The position numbers and the translations under genes were made by a program. This document shows positions 44,630 to 54,650 of a stretch of 64,000 bases of DNA, piece by piece. The notes beneath the pieces were generated by a model. The model made no database searches and was not told where the DNA came from. It worked only from the letters and a program-made list of their open reading frames with translations. Origin of the DNA: Sphingomonas sp. LT1P40. Its GTDB lineage: Bacteria > Pseudomonadota > Alphaproteobacteria > Sphingomonadales > Sphingomonadaceae. The stretch spans positions 1,860,001 through 1,924,000 of the forward strand of contig NZ_JAXOJT010000001.1 of NCBI RefSeq assembly GCF_036663835.1. Direction: 5' to 3'. Numbering within the stretch: position 1 is the stretch's first letter; every line of letters starts with the position of its first letter.

Positions 44630-45313
44630 TCAGGCGTCCGCCCAGCGCCGCAACAAATTGTGATAAACCCCCGTCAACTCGATCACCGACCGATCGGCCC
44701 CGCCCAGCTGCCCGGTCAGCCGCTGCACATTCTGGTCCAGGTCGAACAGGATTCGCCGCGCGCCATCGTCGCGGACCATCGACTGCAGCCAGAAGAAGCT
44801 CGCCACCCGCACCCCGCGCGTCACCGGCGTCACATGGTGCAGGCTGGACGAAGGATAGACCACCGCATGTCCGGCGGGCAGTTTCACGCGCTGCACCCCG
44901 AAATGATCCTCGACCGTCAGCTCACCGCCATCATAGGCCGCCGGGTCGTCCAGAAAGATCGTGATCGACAGGTCGCTGCGAATGCGGAACTCGGTCCCGC
45001 GCTGAATGCGGATCGCATTGTCGACATGCGTCCCGAACGTCTGTCCCTCGCCATAACGGTTGAACAAGGGTGGAAACACCTTCAGCGGCAGTGCTGCCGC
45101 GAAGAACAGCGGCGAGCGGCCCAGCGCATCCAACACGATCGCGCCTGCCTCGCGTGCCGCCGCGCTCCCCTCGGGCAGTTGCTCGTTCTTCTTGACCAGC
45201 GCCGACTGATGGCCCGATGTAACGTTGCCATCCACCCATTCGGCGGCGTCGATGATTCTCCGCACCCGCGCAACCGCGTCGACATCGAGCAGTTCGGGAA
45301 TGGCGATCATCAT
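44630..45313 (-). CDS. piuC: PKHD-type Fe(II)/2-oxoglutarate hydroxylase (PiuC/YbiX)
   Basis: 227 residues, as in E. coli YbiX. The HxD...H iron triad is in GTHVDNAIR (His/Asp) and [14 protein letters not shown] (distal His, with the 2-oxoglutarate Arg). The catalytic role is not established, but the gene is almost always beside a catecholate-type TonB receptor, as here. ATG 45313 gives the family-length product. It is read leftward after the receptor gene and probably shares its iron-controlled promoter. Confidence 0.92.
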   Translation of the reverse strand: MMIAIPELLDVDAVARVRRIIDAAEWVDGNVTSGHQSALVKKNEQLPEGSAAAREAGAIVLDALGRSPLFFAAALPLKVFPPLFNRYGEGQTFGTHVDNAIRIQRGTEFRIRSDLSITIFLDDPAAYDGGELTVEDHFGVQRVKLPAGHAVVYPSSSLHHVTPVTRGVRVASFFWLQSMVRDDGARRILFDLDQNVQRLTGQLGGADRSVIELTGVYHNLLRRWADA

Positions 45314-45394
45314 CGGTAGCGCATAACCTTCATCCGTTGGAGCGGGCAATGGGCCGGAGGGTAAGAACGACCCACCACCCGCTCCACCCCCTTG

Positions 45395-47713
45395 TCAGAA
45401 GCGGTATCCCACGGTCAGCACCGCCGCCCGCGCATCGCCGGGGGTCGCCCAGCCATTGTTGCGAATGCGCGTATAATATAGCTCGTCGGTGAAGTTCTTG
45501 ACGTTCACCAGCACGCTGAAATCCGCGTTGATGTCGTACGAGATCGACGCATTGTGGACCCAGTAATCGTCCGATCGATAGACGGTCGCGGAGGCCGCCG
45601 TCGGCAGGTTCAGCGCAAAGCTGCCCTGATAGGTCACCCCGTATCCCAGCTTCAGCCCGAACGGCAGCGTATAGGTGGTATAAAGGCTGCCCGAATGCTT
45701 CGGCGTGTTCTGCAACTCTGCACCCGCCGCCGGATCGGGCGCGCCCACTGCGACCGACCGGATCAGCTTCGGTTCCAGATAGGTATAGTTCGCGGTGATG
45801 GACCATGCCGAGGTGATGTTGCCGCTGGCGCTCAGCGCGATGCCGTCGACCCGCGAATGGCCATCGAGGACGTTATCGGGCAGCGTCGGATCGTTCGACG
45901 GCACCTTGTATTTGTCGCGCTCGTTGCGGAACACGGCAGCACTGAACAGCGCCCCGCCGATCTCGGCCTTCGCGCCGATCTCGTAATTCTTGGCACTCTC
46001 CGGCGCGACATTGCAAGTCAGCGCCGTGCACGCCCCGTTGACCGCGCTCTGCGATGGGGTCTCGGAACTGCCATGCGCAATGTACAGGCTGACCGCCTCG
46101 ACCGGCTTGAACACCAGCCCGACGCGATAGGTGAACAGGTCCGCCTCGTTGCGGAAGCGCGGACCGGTGACGATCGCACCCTGTGGCACGGTCACCGTCG
46201 CGGCGGCACCGACATCGGTCTGGTAATTGCCGCTGTTATTCTCGTAACGGACGCCGCCATTGATCTCGAACTTGCCGAACTTCATCGCGTCGAACAGGTA
46301 CACCGCATAGTTGGTCACCTCGCCGCGCTGGCGACCGCTCTCGAAATAGTTCACCGGGCCGGTATAGATGTTGCTGCCATAGGTGAAGCCCGCTGGACCG
46401 GGGACGACGGCGTTCGGGTTAGAGAAGTTAATCAGCGGGAAGGTCGCATTGGCGACCGTGCCATTGGCATTGCGATAGACGTTGCCGGTCGAGAGCTTGT
46501 ACGTCTCCCACCCCGCCGATGCGCCGATCACCAGGCTGTGCTCGATCGCGCCGGTACTGAACCTCGTCGACAGATCGACCTGATTGTACATCAGCTCGCT
46601 GGTCGTATCGCGCAGATTGCCGCGCGGGCCACCGATCAGATAGTATCCGACCGGCACCGTCGCCGGACATGCCGCACCCGCCGCCGTGATCCCACCGGTC
46701 AGGCAATAAGTGCCCTGTGGCGGCCCGACGATCGACAGCTGCGACACGCTTTGCCAGCGGGTCAGGTTGCGGATCGACAGCGTATCGCTGAATTCGTGGG
46801 CGGCGGTGATCGTCGCCTGATCGACCGTCACTTCCTGCGTATCGACGTTGCGATACCCGAAATAATCGCTGCGATCGATGCCCGGCAATGCGCCGTCGAA
46901 GAACGCGTTCTTGTAATAGGGCACGCCATATTGCGGAACGTTGGTGTCCTCCTGATGCAGATATTGCAGCGTCAGGCTGGTCGGCCCCTCGACCCCGATC
47001 GTCACCGACGGGGCCACGCCCCAGCGCTCGTAATTTTCGACATCGCGCCCCGGGACGTCGTTCTGATGCACCATCGCGTTAAGCCGCACCGCGATCTGCT
47101 CGCTGACGCGGACATTGGCGTCCACCGCGCCGCGATAGTACTCGTCGGTGCCGACCCCGGCCTGCACCGCAACCTCGGTCTCTGTCTTGGGCCGCTTGGT
47201 CACGATGTTGATCGATCCGCCGACCGATCCAGAGCCATTATAGACCGAGTTCGCGCCATTGGTGACCTCGACCTGCTCCAGGTTGAACGGATCGCTGCGC
47301 GAATAGGGCGCGCTGTCGCGCACGCCGTCGGTGGTGATGTCGGATGAAGCCGAATAGCCGCGCAGCGTAATCTGGTCGCTCGGCGCGATCCCGCCCTCCG
47401 CCGCGCCGAAGGTGATGCCGGGGACCGTCGACAGCACGTCGCGCAGGGTGAGCAGATTCTGTTCCTCGATCACCTTGTTGGTGATGATCGTCACCGTCTG
47501 CGGCGTGTCGCGCACCGGACGGGTGGCCTTGGGGCTTTCCTGTTCTGACCGAACTTCCTGCCCGGTTACGACGACATCGTCGCCCTCACGCGCATCGTCC
47601 GACGCCGCGACGGGATCAGCGGCATAGGCCGGTGCCGAGGCCACGAAGCCGATCGCGGCCAACGCGAGAAATGCGGGCGCAGCCTTACGGCCATCGAGCA
47701 GAATTTGTGTCAT
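45395..47713 (-). CDS. TonB-dependent siderophore receptor
   Basis: 772 residues. It has a signal peptide (to about 32, PAYAADPV), the plug start DDVVVTGQEVRSEQESPKAT, the FeoB-type DTPQTVTIITNKVIEEQ, and ITLRGYSASSDITTDGVRD, and it ends in AVLTVGYRF with a terminal Phe. It resembles catecholate receptors such as Fiu/PiuA. The upstream Fur-like sites and downstream piuC fit an iron-uptake role. Confidence 0.93.
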   Translation of the reverse strand: MTQILLDGRKAAPAFLALAAIGFVASAPAYAADPVAASDDAREGDDVVVTGQEVRSEQESPKATRPVRDTPQTVTIITNKVIEEQNLLTLRDVLSTVPGITFGAAEGGIAPSDQITLRGYSASSDITTDGVRDSAPYSRSDPFNLEQVEVTNGANSVYNGSGSVGGSINIVTKRPKTETEVAVQAGVGTDEYYRGAVDANVRVSEQIAVRLNAMVHQNDVPGRDVENYERWGVAPSVTIGVEGPTSLTLQYLHQEDTNVPQYGVPYYKNAFFDGALPGIDRSDYFGYRNVDTQEVTVDQATITAAHEFSDTLSIRNLTRWQSVSQLSIVGPPQGTYCLTGGITAAGAACPATVPVGYYLIGGPRGNLRDTTSELMYNQVDLSTRFSTGAIEHSLVIGASAGWETYKLSTGNVYRNANGTVANATFPLINFSNPNAVVPGPAGFTYGSNIYTGPVNYFESGRQRGEVTNYAVYLFDAMKFGKFEINGGVRYENNSGNYQTDVGAAATVTVPQGAIVTGPRFRNEADLFTYRVGLVFKPVEAVSLYIAHGSSETPSQSAVNGACTALTCNVAPESAKNYEIGAKAEIGGALFSAAVFRNERDKYKVPSNDPTLPDNVLDGHSRVDGIALSASGNITSAWSITANYTYLEPKLIRSVAVGAPDPAAGAELQNTPKHSGSLYTTYTLPFGLKLGYGVTYQGSFALNLPTAASATVYRSDDYWVHNASISYDINADFSVLVNVKNFTDELYYTRIRNNGWATPGDARAAVLTVGYRF

Positions 47714-47743
47714 GGAATGCCCCTTCTTTGTCGGGGCCGACAG

Positions 47744-48052
47744 CTATTGAGAGTCGTTCGCAGTGTCAACGCTGTTGCGAATCATTTTCACCTTGTCGCA
47801 ATTTGTCGCAGCCGCGAACAGCCAGCTGCGGATCGCACTCGCCAGATTGGACGGGTCGGGGGTAGTGATGCGCAAATGGTCGATCTCCGCCACCAACGCG
47901 CTCAGCGGCAGGTCACACGCCCGCGCCGCATCCTCCAGCGCGGTCCAGAACATCGGCTCTAAACTGATCGAGGTGGCGTGTCCGGCAATGGTGATGCTGC
48001 GCTTTACCGGCCCGGCAAAACCGCCGGGGGGTTGAGAAACAGGAACGGTCAT
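47744..48052 (-). CDS. Ribbon-helix-helix domain protein
   Basis: 102 residues. An RHH motif lies around residues 15-60 (PVKRSITIAGHATSISLEPM, then FWTALEDAARACDLPLSAL), a DNA-binding or antitoxin-like fold of the RHH_4 type. The start ATG overlaps the preceding TPR gene stop by 4 nt, so it is translated with that gene. Its 3' end overlaps the two Fur-like sites of the siderophore receptor promoter. No toxin partner was identified. Confidence 0.8.
   Translation of the reverse strand: MTVPVSQPPGGFAGPVKRSITIAGHATSISLEPMFWTALEDAARACDLPLSALVAEIDHLRITTPDPSNLASAIRSWLFAAATNCDKVKMIRNSVDTANDSQ
47747..47791. promoter_or_regulatory. Fur-box-like sites before the siderophore receptor
   Basis: TTGAGAGTCGTTCGCAG (47747-47763) and TTGCGAATCATTTTCAC (47775-47791) both match the motif seen at 41227-41266. 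They lie 34-78 nt upstream of the receptor ATG (47713) and overlap the 3' end of the RHH gene. Confidence 0.65.
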
Positions 48053-50445
48053 GCGTTAAGGCTCGCAATTTGCTCTCGGATGCGAAAGAGCAGCGCGGTC
48101 GCTGTGCCATAACTATGGGACATGTGCTCGGGCGTATATATAGTCAGCGCGTTCATGACCGCCGCTTCCGCGCGCATGAGATCCGGCAGCGGATCGTCGC
48201 ACAGGGCGGCCATACTCAAATACGAGATCCCCAAATTCTTCATCGTCCTTGCCCAACCAACAGGCATGGCGTCGCGGGTGCGGACGGTCAGCGTGTCTTC
48301 ATAGACAGCGACCGCCTGCACCAGCAACGCCAGCCCCGCCTTTCCCCCGATCCGCGCACCCTGTGTCTGGAGCGCCATGGCAAGATTGTTCTGCGTCATC
48401 GCCCAGTCAGCGGGCATGGCGTCGCGGGTGCGGACGGTCAACGCGTCTTCATACGCCGCAACCGCGCGCGCCAGCAGCACCACCCCCGCCTCTCCCTCGG
48501 TCCATTCACCCTGCGTTGAGAGGGCGTTGGCGAGATTGTTCTGCGTCGCCGCCCAGTCGGCGGGCATCGCGTCACGGGTGCGGACGGTCAGCGCGTCTTC
48601 ATACGCCGAAACCGCGCGCGCCAGCAGCGCCACCCCAACCTCCCCCCCGGTCCGCGTACCCTGCCCGCGGAGCGCGATGGCAAGATTGTTCTGCGTCATC
48701 GCCCAGTCGACGGGCATCGCGTCACGGGTGCGGACGGTCAGCGTGTCCTCATATGCCGCGACCGCGCGCGCCAGCAGCAGCACGCCCGCCTCCCCCCCGG
48801 TCCAATCGCCCAGAATCGAGAGTGCAGCAGCTAGATTGTTCTGCGTCGTCGCCCATTGGGCGGAGGCGGTTTCGCTTGTGTAAATGGTCAGCGCACCCTC
48901 ATACGCCGCAACCGCGCGCGCTAACAGCGCCACCCCCGCCTCGCCCCCGCTCCGCTCGCCCTGCGTCTGAAGAGCGTTGGCGAGATTGTTTTGCGACATC
49001 GCCCAGTCGGTGGACATGGCGTCGCTTGTGCGGACGTCAAGTCCATCCTCATACGCTGCGACCGCGCGGGCTAGCAGCGCCAGCCCCGCATCGCCCCCGG
49101 TCCGCGCGCCCTGTGTCTGGAGGGCGTTCGCCTTATCGTTCAATCCCGTGGCGCGTTCAGCCGAGGTTCGAGCAATCGCGATACAACAATCGGCCAACTC
49201 TATCGATATATCCAGTTCAAACCGCAGCCCTTGGCGTAGGCCCAACTCATACCATTGATCCTGTTCCGCACGCAGCGCGCTGAACTCAAGCTGGCGCCCA
49301 TCCTCCACCCGCATCCGCTCGCATATCCAATTCGCCGCTGCTGCCGCGTCGAATCCAACGCGGGCCTGCTCGATATTCGCCTCGATCAGGCGCAGACCGA
49401 TCTGACGGGCGGCATCCTGTTGCATCTGCCATTCTCGAAATGCATCCGCACCCACTCTGGCGCCCGCATCGAAATCCTCCCGCGCATTGGCTTCGGCCAT
49501 TTCCCGCAGCGCACGGTCCACCAGTTCACCCAGATTGGTACCCCGTCCCGCTGCATCGCGGATGCGTATGAAACTGTCGATTGCCGGGCCAAGTGCCGTC
49601 AATGCCGCGTCGGCATCCGACACATTCTCGGCCACGCGACGGGCCAGCGCGATCAACTCCTGTTCGTCCACCCGTTGCGCCCGGGCCTCGGCCCGGCGCG
49701 CGTCGACCAGTTCATTCACCAGCGCTAGCACTTCCTCGCTGCGCGCATCCGTCCGCCGCTGAAAGGCCTCATCCCGCGTGCGATCCTCGGCCTGTCCCGC
49801 CTCAATCCGCCCCACCGCATCGACCACCACCGCGCCGTCCGCGCGCAGTTCCGCCAGCGCCTCGAACGTCAGAATCCGGAACGCCCGCTCGCCCTCGGGC
49901 CGGTCCCCGTCCGCCTTCAACGCATCGGAAAAATGCTCACGGAACGTCAGATGCCATGGTGCGCGGCCGTGCATGCCCTCGACGAACAACGTCGCCATCT
50001 GCGCGGGAATTTCCAGCCCCCATGCGGCAAGGTCGGCGACGATCAGCTCGTTATAGGCACGCCATGCCGCCGCCTCCCCGTCGCGCGTGCGCGCCGCATA
50101 TAGCGCATCGATCCGCGCCATCGTCGCGTCGAGCGGCAGATGCTCGCCGTCCCAGCGGAAATCGGCAAACTGCCCCTCGCCGCACAGCGCCTTCAACGCT
50201 CGCGGTGCTTCCTCCTCCGGAAACAACGCGATCGCCGCCGCCGCCATTTCGCGCATCGCCGCGACATAGGCCATGTGCGTGGCGCGCAGCACATCGTGAT
50301 TGGCGGGTGTCTTGCCTTGCTGCCACCACCCGGCAACACGGGCCACCGCTGCCCGCCGCCCCGGCTCCATGAAATTGGTCAGGATGCCGCATCCGACATT
50401 CAGCACCGCGCCGCCCAGCAATGTTGCAGTGAACGGCTCCGGCAT
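48049..50445 (-). CDS. TPR-like protein with six near-identical 50-residue repeats
   Basis: 798 residues from ATG 50445, with GGAGGG just upstream. The N-terminal 200 residues carry FTATLLGGAVLNVGCGILTN and a helical region. Residues 200-420 are Ala/Arg/Glu-rich helices with coiled-coil character. Then about 50-residue units follow, each with LLARAVAAYEDALTVRTRDA and WAMTQNNLANALQTQGERTG. They belong to the TPR superfamily. The repeats are nearly identical at DNA level (150-bp period), so copy number may vary. It overlaps the RHH gene by 4 nt. Function unknown. Confidence 0.8.
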   Translation of the reverse strand: MPEPFTATLLGGAVLNVGCGILTNFMEPGRRAAVARVAGWWQQGKTPANHDVLRATHMAYVAAMREMAAAAIALFPEEEAPRALKALCGEGQFADFRWDGEHLPLDATMARIDALYAARTRDGEAAAWRAYNELIVADLAAWGLEIPAQMATLFVEGMHGRAPWHLTFREHFSDALKADGDRPEGERAFRILTFEALAELRADGAVVVDAVGRIEAGQAEDRTRDEAFQRRTDARSEEVLALVNELVDARRAEARAQRVDEQELIALARRVAENVSDADAALTALGPAIDSFIRIRDAAGRGTNLGELVDRALREMAEANAREDFDAGARVGADAFREWQMQQDAARQIGLRLIEANIEQARVGFDAAAAANWICERMRVEDGRQLEFSALRAEQDQWYELGLRQGLRFELDISIELADCCIAIARTSAERATGLNDKANALQTQGARTGGDAGLALLARAVAAYEDGLDVRTSDAMSTDWAMSQNNLANALQTQGERSGGEAGVALLARAVAAYEGALTIYTSETASAQWATTQNNLAAALSILGDWTGGEAGVLLLARAVAAYEDTLTVRTRDAMPVDWAMTQNNLAIALRGQGTRTGGEVGVALLARAVSAYEDALTVRTRDAMPADWAATQNNLANALSTQGEWTEGEAGVVLLARAVAAYEDALTVRTRDAMPADWAMTQNNLAMALQTQGARIGGKAGLALLVQAVAVYEDTLTVRTRDAMPVGWARTMKNLGISYLSMAALCDDPLPDLMRAEAAVMNALTIYTPEHMSHSYGTATALLFRIREQIASLNA
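48240..49139 (-). repeat. 150-bp in-frame tandem repeats inside the TPR gene
   Basis: The landmark GTCGCGGGTG or GTCACGGGTG recurs at 48271, 48421, 48571 and 48721 (plus strand), and diverged copies follow at 48871 and 49021, a strict 150-bp period of six units. All are in frame and encode one helix-turn-helix pair each. The four left copies are the most alike, which indicates recent expansion or gene conversion. Confidence 0.9.
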
Positions 50446-50497
50446 CGATCCCTCCGCGCACAGGCTAACCGTCGGTCGATGCCCCACGCAAGTCGAT

Positions 50498-52327
50498 TTA
50501 CCCCTCCAGATCGAACAGCGACGCGAGCTGTTCGACCATGGTCCCCGCCAACTGATCGGCATCCATGATCGTCACGGCGCGGCTGTAATAACGCGTCACA
50601 TCATGCCCGATGCCGATCGCGACCAGACCGACTGGCGATTTCTGCTCGATCCACCCGATCACCTGCCGCAAATGCCGCTCCAGATAGGAACCGCTGTTCA
50701 CGCTCAGCGTCGAATCGTCGACCGGGGCACCGTCACTGATGACCATCAGGATCTTGCGATCCTCGGGCCGCGCGATCAGGCGGCTATGCGCCCATAGCAG
50801 CGCCTCGCCATCGATATTCTCCTTGAGCAGCCCTTCGCGCATCATCAGGCCAAGCGATTTTTTCGCGCGTCGCCACGGCTCGTCCGCCTGTTTATAGACG
50901 ATGTGCCGCACATCGTTCAGCCGCCCCGGCTGTGGCACCCGCCCCTCACCCAGCCATTTCTCGCGGCTCTGGCCACCCTTCCACGCACGCGTGGTGAAGC
51001 CCAGAATCTCGGTCTTCACCCCGACCCGCTCCAGCGTTCGCGCGAGGATATCCGCGCTGATCGCCGCGATCGAAATAGGCCGCCCGCGCATCGACCCCGA
51101 ATTGTCGATCAGCAGCGTGACGACGGTGTCCTTGAACTCGGTATCCTTCTCGACCTTGTACGACAGCGACTGCATCGGATTGACCACCACCCGCGCCAGC
51201 CGCGCGGCGTCGAGCAATCCTTCGTCCTGATCGAAATCCCAGCTGCGGTTCTGCTGCGCCATCAACCGCCGCTGCAACCGGTTCGCGAGCTTCGTCACCA
51301 CGCCCTGCAGATGCACCAGCTGCTGGTCGAGATAGGCGCGCAGCCGGTCCAACTCTTCCTCGTCGCACAGGTCGGTCGCCGCGATCACCTCGTCATAGGC
51401 CGTGGTGTACGCCTTATAGTCGAACTGCATCGGCAGCTCGGACCACGGGCGGTTGGGGCGAACGGGCATCAACCCCTCCTCGCCATCCTCGCCCGGCTCG
51501 CCCTCGGCATCGTCGAACTCGCCGTCCTGCTGCTCGCTCTCGCCGTCCTCGCTTTCGGACTCGCTCTGCTCGCCGCGTGCTTCGACCTCGCCGTCGCCGG
51601 TTTCGCCGTCCTGCTCGCCGTCCTCGCCTTCGTCCTGCTCCTGCTCCTCGGTGCCCTCGTCCTGATCGCCACCCTCGTCCGACTCGTCTGGCACCAATTC
51701 GCCTTCGGTCAGCTCCAGATCTTCGAGCAGATTGCCGACCAGCTTGGCGAACGCCGCCTGATCGTCGATCGCCAACGCCAGCGCATCCAGATCGGCACCA
51801 CCGCGATCCTCGATCCAGTCGCGCACCAGCGCCAGCCCCATCGCCGCCTCGGCAGGTGCCTCTCGCCCGGTCAGCCGCTCACGCACCAGCAGCTGGATCG
51901 CGGTCGACAACGGCACTTCATCCCGGTTACGCGCACGATTGATCGGGTCGGACCGCATCCGCATCTCCAGCGCCCGGTCCAGATTGTCCGCGATTCCCGC
52001 ATAGCCACGCGACCCCAGCGCCTCGACCCGCGCCGTCTCCACCGCATCGAACACCGCCCGCGCCACGGCCTCCTTCGGCGCGGCCTTCATGTGCGTCGTG
52101 CTGTTGTGCAGCCGCATTCGCAGCGCAAAGCCATCGGCGAACCCGCGCGCCTCCGCCACCTGCTCCGGCGGCAGATTGCGCCCCGGCATCGGCACCTTGA
52201 TATGCCGCCCCGACTGCACCGGTGCGTCGGCGGTAAAGGCGAGTTCGACCTCCGGCTCGTGCGAGAGTGCACGCGCGGTGCCCGCAAGCACGGACTTGAA
52301 CTGGTCGAGGGGGGTGTCGGTGGCCAT
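50498..52327 (-). CDS. cobT: Cobaltochelatase CobT subunit (or CobT-like)
   Basis: 609 residues. The C-terminal von Willebrand A-type domain carries the MIDAS motif DNSGSM, and the middle is an extremely acidic Glu/Asp/Gln/Gly linker (about 210-285). The N-terminal domain reads [20 protein letters not shown] and [18 protein letters not shown]. CobT with CobS forms the AAA/VWA chaperone of aerobic cobalt chelation. No cobN was seen in the window, so another client is possible. It lies 8 nt after cobS. Confidence 0.93.
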   Translation of the reverse strand: MATDTPLDQFKSVLAGTARALSHEPEVELAFTADAPVQSGRHIKVPMPGRNLPPEQVAEARGFADGFALRMRLHNSTTHMKAAPKEAVARAVFDAVETARVEALGSRGYAGIADNLDRALEMRMRSDPINRARNRDEVPLSTAIQLLVRERLTGREAPAEAAMGLALVRDWIEDRGGADLDALALAIDDQAAFAKLVGNLLEDLELTEGELVPDESDEGGDQDEGTEEQEQDEGEDGEQDGETGDGEVEARGEQSESESEDGESEQQDGEFDDAEGEPGEDGEEGLMPVRPNRPWSELPMQFDYKAYTTAYDEVIAATDLCDEEELDRLRAYLDQQLVHLQGVVTKLANRLQRRLMAQQNRSWDFDQDEGLLDAARLARVVVNPMQSLSYKVEKDTEFKDTVVTLLIDNSGSMRGRPISIAAISADILARTLERVGVKTEILGFTTRAWKGGQSREKWLGEGRVPQPGRLNDVRHIVYKQADEPWRRAKKSLGLMMREGLLKENIDGEALLWAHSRLIARPEDRKILMVISDGAPVDDSTLSVNSGSYLERHLRQVIGWIEQKSPVGLVAIGIGHDVTRYYSRAVTIMDADQLAGTMVEQLASLFDLEG

Positions 52328-52335
52328 TTAGGGGC

Positions 52336-53340
52336 TTACGCCTTCCCCACAACGCTCTCCGGCAAATCCTTCCCGAACACCCGCTGATAATATTCCGCCA
52401 CCAGCGGCCGCTCGGCCTCGTCGCACTTGTTCAGGAAGCTCAACCGGAACGCGAACCCGACATCCTTGAAAATCTCGGTATTCTGCGCCCAGGTGATGAC
52501 CGTGCGGGGGCTCATCACCGTCGAGATATCGCCGTTGACGAACCCGCGCCGCGTCAGGTCGGCGACACGGACCATGTTGTCGACCATCTCCTTGCCGCCC
52601 GGCTTGTCATATTCACCGCTCTTGGCGAGCACGATCTGGGCCTCGACCGCGGCGGGCAGATAGTTCAGCGTGACGACGATGTTCCAGCGGTCCATCTGAC
52701 CCTGATTGATTTGCTGCGTGCCATGATACAGCCCGCTGGTATCGCCAAGACCCACGGTGTTGGCGGTGGCGAACAGGCGGAACCACGGGTTCGGGCGGAT
52801 CACGCGATTCTGGTCGAGCAGGGTCAGCTTGCCCTCGGTCTCCAGCACGCGCTGGATCACGAACATCACGTCGGGGCGGCCCGCATCATATTCGTCGAAT
52901 ACCAAAGCCGTCGGCGTCTGGATCGCCCATGGCAACAGGCCTTCGCGGAACTCGGTGATCTGCTGTCCGTCCTTCAACACGATCGCGTCGCGCCCGATCA
53001 GGTCGATGCGGCTGATATGGGCGTCGAGGTTGATGCGGATGCACGGCCAGTTCAGCCGCGCCGCAACCTGTTCGATATGCGACGACTTCCCGGTGCCGTG
53101 ATAGCCCTGGATCATCACGCGGCGATTGTGCGAAAAGCCCGCCAGAATCGCCAGCGTCGTATCGGCATCAAACACATAGGCCGGGTCGAGATCGGGGACG
53201 CGCTCGTCCGCCTCGCTGAACGCGGGGCACTCCATGTCGATATCGAGGCCGAACACATCGCGCACGCTCACCGTCTTGTCGGGCGCGTCGAGGATCGTGG
53301 TTTCCCGGCTGTCGGGCTGGGTGTTGGGAATGTTGGTCAT
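52336..53340 (-). CDS. cobS: Cobaltochelatase CobS subunit (AAA+ ATPase)
   Basis: 334 residues. Walker A is [19 protein letters not shown] (about 79-97), Walker B is [13 protein letters not shown], and sensor residues lie in [20 protein letters not shown]. It powers the CobT-CobN cobalt chelatase. The start ATG at 53340 is preceded by the cobS-cobT operon promoter region of about 60 bp. The gene pair cobS-cobT is conserved near DnaJ and BolA genes in alphaproteobacteria. Confidence 0.95.
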   Translation of the reverse strand: MTNIPNTQPDSRETTILDAPDKTVSVRDVFGLDIDMECPAFSEADERVPDLDPAYVFDADTTLAILAGFSHNRRVMIQGYHGTGKSSHIEQVAARLNWPCIRINLDAHISRIDLIGRDAIVLKDGQQITEFREGLLPWAIQTPTALVFDEYDAGRPDVMFVIQRVLETEGKLTLLDQNRVIRPNPWFRLFATANTVGLGDTSGLYHGTQQINQGQMDRWNIVVTLNYLPAAVEAQIVLAKSGEYDKPGGKEMVDNMVRVADLTRRGFVNGDISTVMSPRTVITWAQNTEIFKDVGFAFRLSFLNKCDEAERPLVAEYYQRVFGKDLPESVVGKA

Positions 53341-53401
53341 CGCTGAGTCCTATAGTGGACTATCCCCTAGCCGTTCGCCCGGAATGAAGTCGAGATGCGA
53401 A

Positions 53402-54097
53402 TCACACCGGGTACCATTTCTCCGGTAGCGAGAAGAGCTCGACGAATCGCCGCGCCAGATCGCGGTCGCCGGTCAGGCGCAGCGTCCCGGCGGCTTCGGC
53501 ATCCTCGAATGGTCGCTTGCCATAGACCAGCCCGATAAAGGTCGTGGTGTCGGTCTCGAACGTCACATCCGCAGCATGGGTCTCGCCGCGCTCGATCGCC
53601 AGTTCGCTGACGTCGAGCCGGCCGACGAACGAACCGCCGGGAAAGCGAAAGGCAAGCGTCATGCGCAGGTCGGGCCGGTCGGGGGCAACCATCGTGCGCA
53701 GCGACAACATCGCCGAAACGGGCGACAGCGGGAGCGTCGGATCGTGCAAGGGCGACCGTGTTGCCCACCGCCCCATCGTCTGAAAAATCGGCTCGCTTTC
53801 ATACCCCCACGGCGTCAGTTCATAGACTTGCACATTGGCGGGTGGCGGCAGCTTGCGGCGGCTAAGGATGCCCGATCGTTCGAGTCCGTCGAGCCGCTGA
53901 GTCAGCACATTCGCACTGATTCCGACCAGATCGGCCTTCAACTCGCCGAACCTGCGCGCGCCCAGCATCAATTCGCGCATGATGAGCAACGACCACCGCT
54001 CGCCCACGAATTCCAGCGCCAGCGCCGTACCGCACGCATCGTCATACCACCTTCTTTGCGTCGTTTCGTCGTTTTTGGTTATTTTTCCTGACTTCAT
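53402..54097 (-). CDS. HxlR-type winged-helix regulator with C-terminal SCP2-like domain
   Basis: 231 residues. The N-terminal 110 residues are HxlR-like: CGTALALEFVGERWSLLIMR, RRFGELKADLVGISANVLTQ and YELTPWGYE. The remaining 100 residues (VDLSELAIERGETHAADVTF-type) look like an SCP2/sterol-carrier fold, which suggests a lipophilic or electrophilic ligand. It is divergent from the VOC/GST/DUF1428 genes across about 85 bp, and HxlR regulators commonly respond to aldehydes and quinones. Confidence 0.82.
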   Translation of the reverse strand: MKSGKITKNDETTQRRWYDDACGTALALEFVGERWSLLIMRELMLGARRFGELKADLVGISANVLTQRLDGLERSGILSRRKLPPPANVQVYELTPWGYESEPIFQTMGRWATRSPLHDPTLPLSPVSAMLSLRTMVAPDRPDLRMTLAFRFPGGSFVGRLDVSELAIERGETHAADVTFETDTTTFIGLVYGKRPFEDAEAAGTLRLTGDRDLARRFVELFSLPEKWYPV

Positions 54098-54181
54098 GGT
54101 TGCTTTAAATAACTCATGCGGGCATCAAGTTCAAGCAAGCGATTCGCGGAACAGCGCAACGCCCGTCGAAGGAGCCGACCC

Positions 54182-54625
54182 ATGCCGAAGATGATTTTCG
54201 TGAACCTGCCCGTCGCCGATGTGGCGAAATCGACCGCTTTCTATGAAGCGTTGGGCTTCACCAAGAACCCGCAGTTCAGCAACGAGGTCGCATCGGCGAT
54301 GAACTGGTCGGACACCATCACGCTGATGATTCTGGGCCATGATTTCTATCAGACCTTCATCCCGCACAAGACCATCGCCGACACATCGACGACCAACGCG
54401 GCACTCATCTGCCTGTCGTTCGACGACCGCGCCGGGGTGAATGCCATCACCGATGCCGCGGCCAGGGCAGGCGGCAAGGCCGATGTGCGCCCGCCACAGG
54501 ACATGGGCTTTATGTACAGCCGCGCATTCGAGGATCTCGACGGCCATCTGTTCGAGCCGATGCACATGGACATGGAAGCGGCGATGGCTGCCTTTCCAGA
54601 CGGCGCCGCGCACGAACCGGCCTGA
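54182..54625 (+). CDS. VOC-family (glyoxalase-like) protein
   Basis: 147 residues. The fold is the VOC alpha-beta repeat with the start MIFVNLPVADVAKSTAFYEA, the metal/substrate region HKTIADTSTTNAALI and the closing DLDGHLFEPMHMD with the metal-ligand Glu. It belongs to the VOC family of unassigned dehydrohalogenases and bleomycin-resistance-like proteins. It opens the rightward detox-like gene set with GAAGGAG as ribosome site. Confidence 0.82.
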   Translation: MPKMIFVNLPVADVAKSTAFYEALGFTKNPQFSNEVASAMNWSDTITLMILGHDFYQTFIPHKTIADTSTTNAALICLSFDDRAGVNAITDAAARAGGKADVRPPQDMGFMYSRAFEDLDGHLFEPMHMDMEAAMAAFPDGAAHEPA

Positions 54626-54650
54626 CGCCCACGATATCAGGAGAGCGAGA

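Noticed and set aside
45554..47347. 597-residue plus-strand open frame
   Set aside because: Antisense to the siderophore receptor; Arg/Asp-rich with no recognisable motif.
48240..49139. CRISPR-like direct repeats at 150-bp period
   Set aside because: The units are in frame, abut each other without spacers and encode TPR helices.
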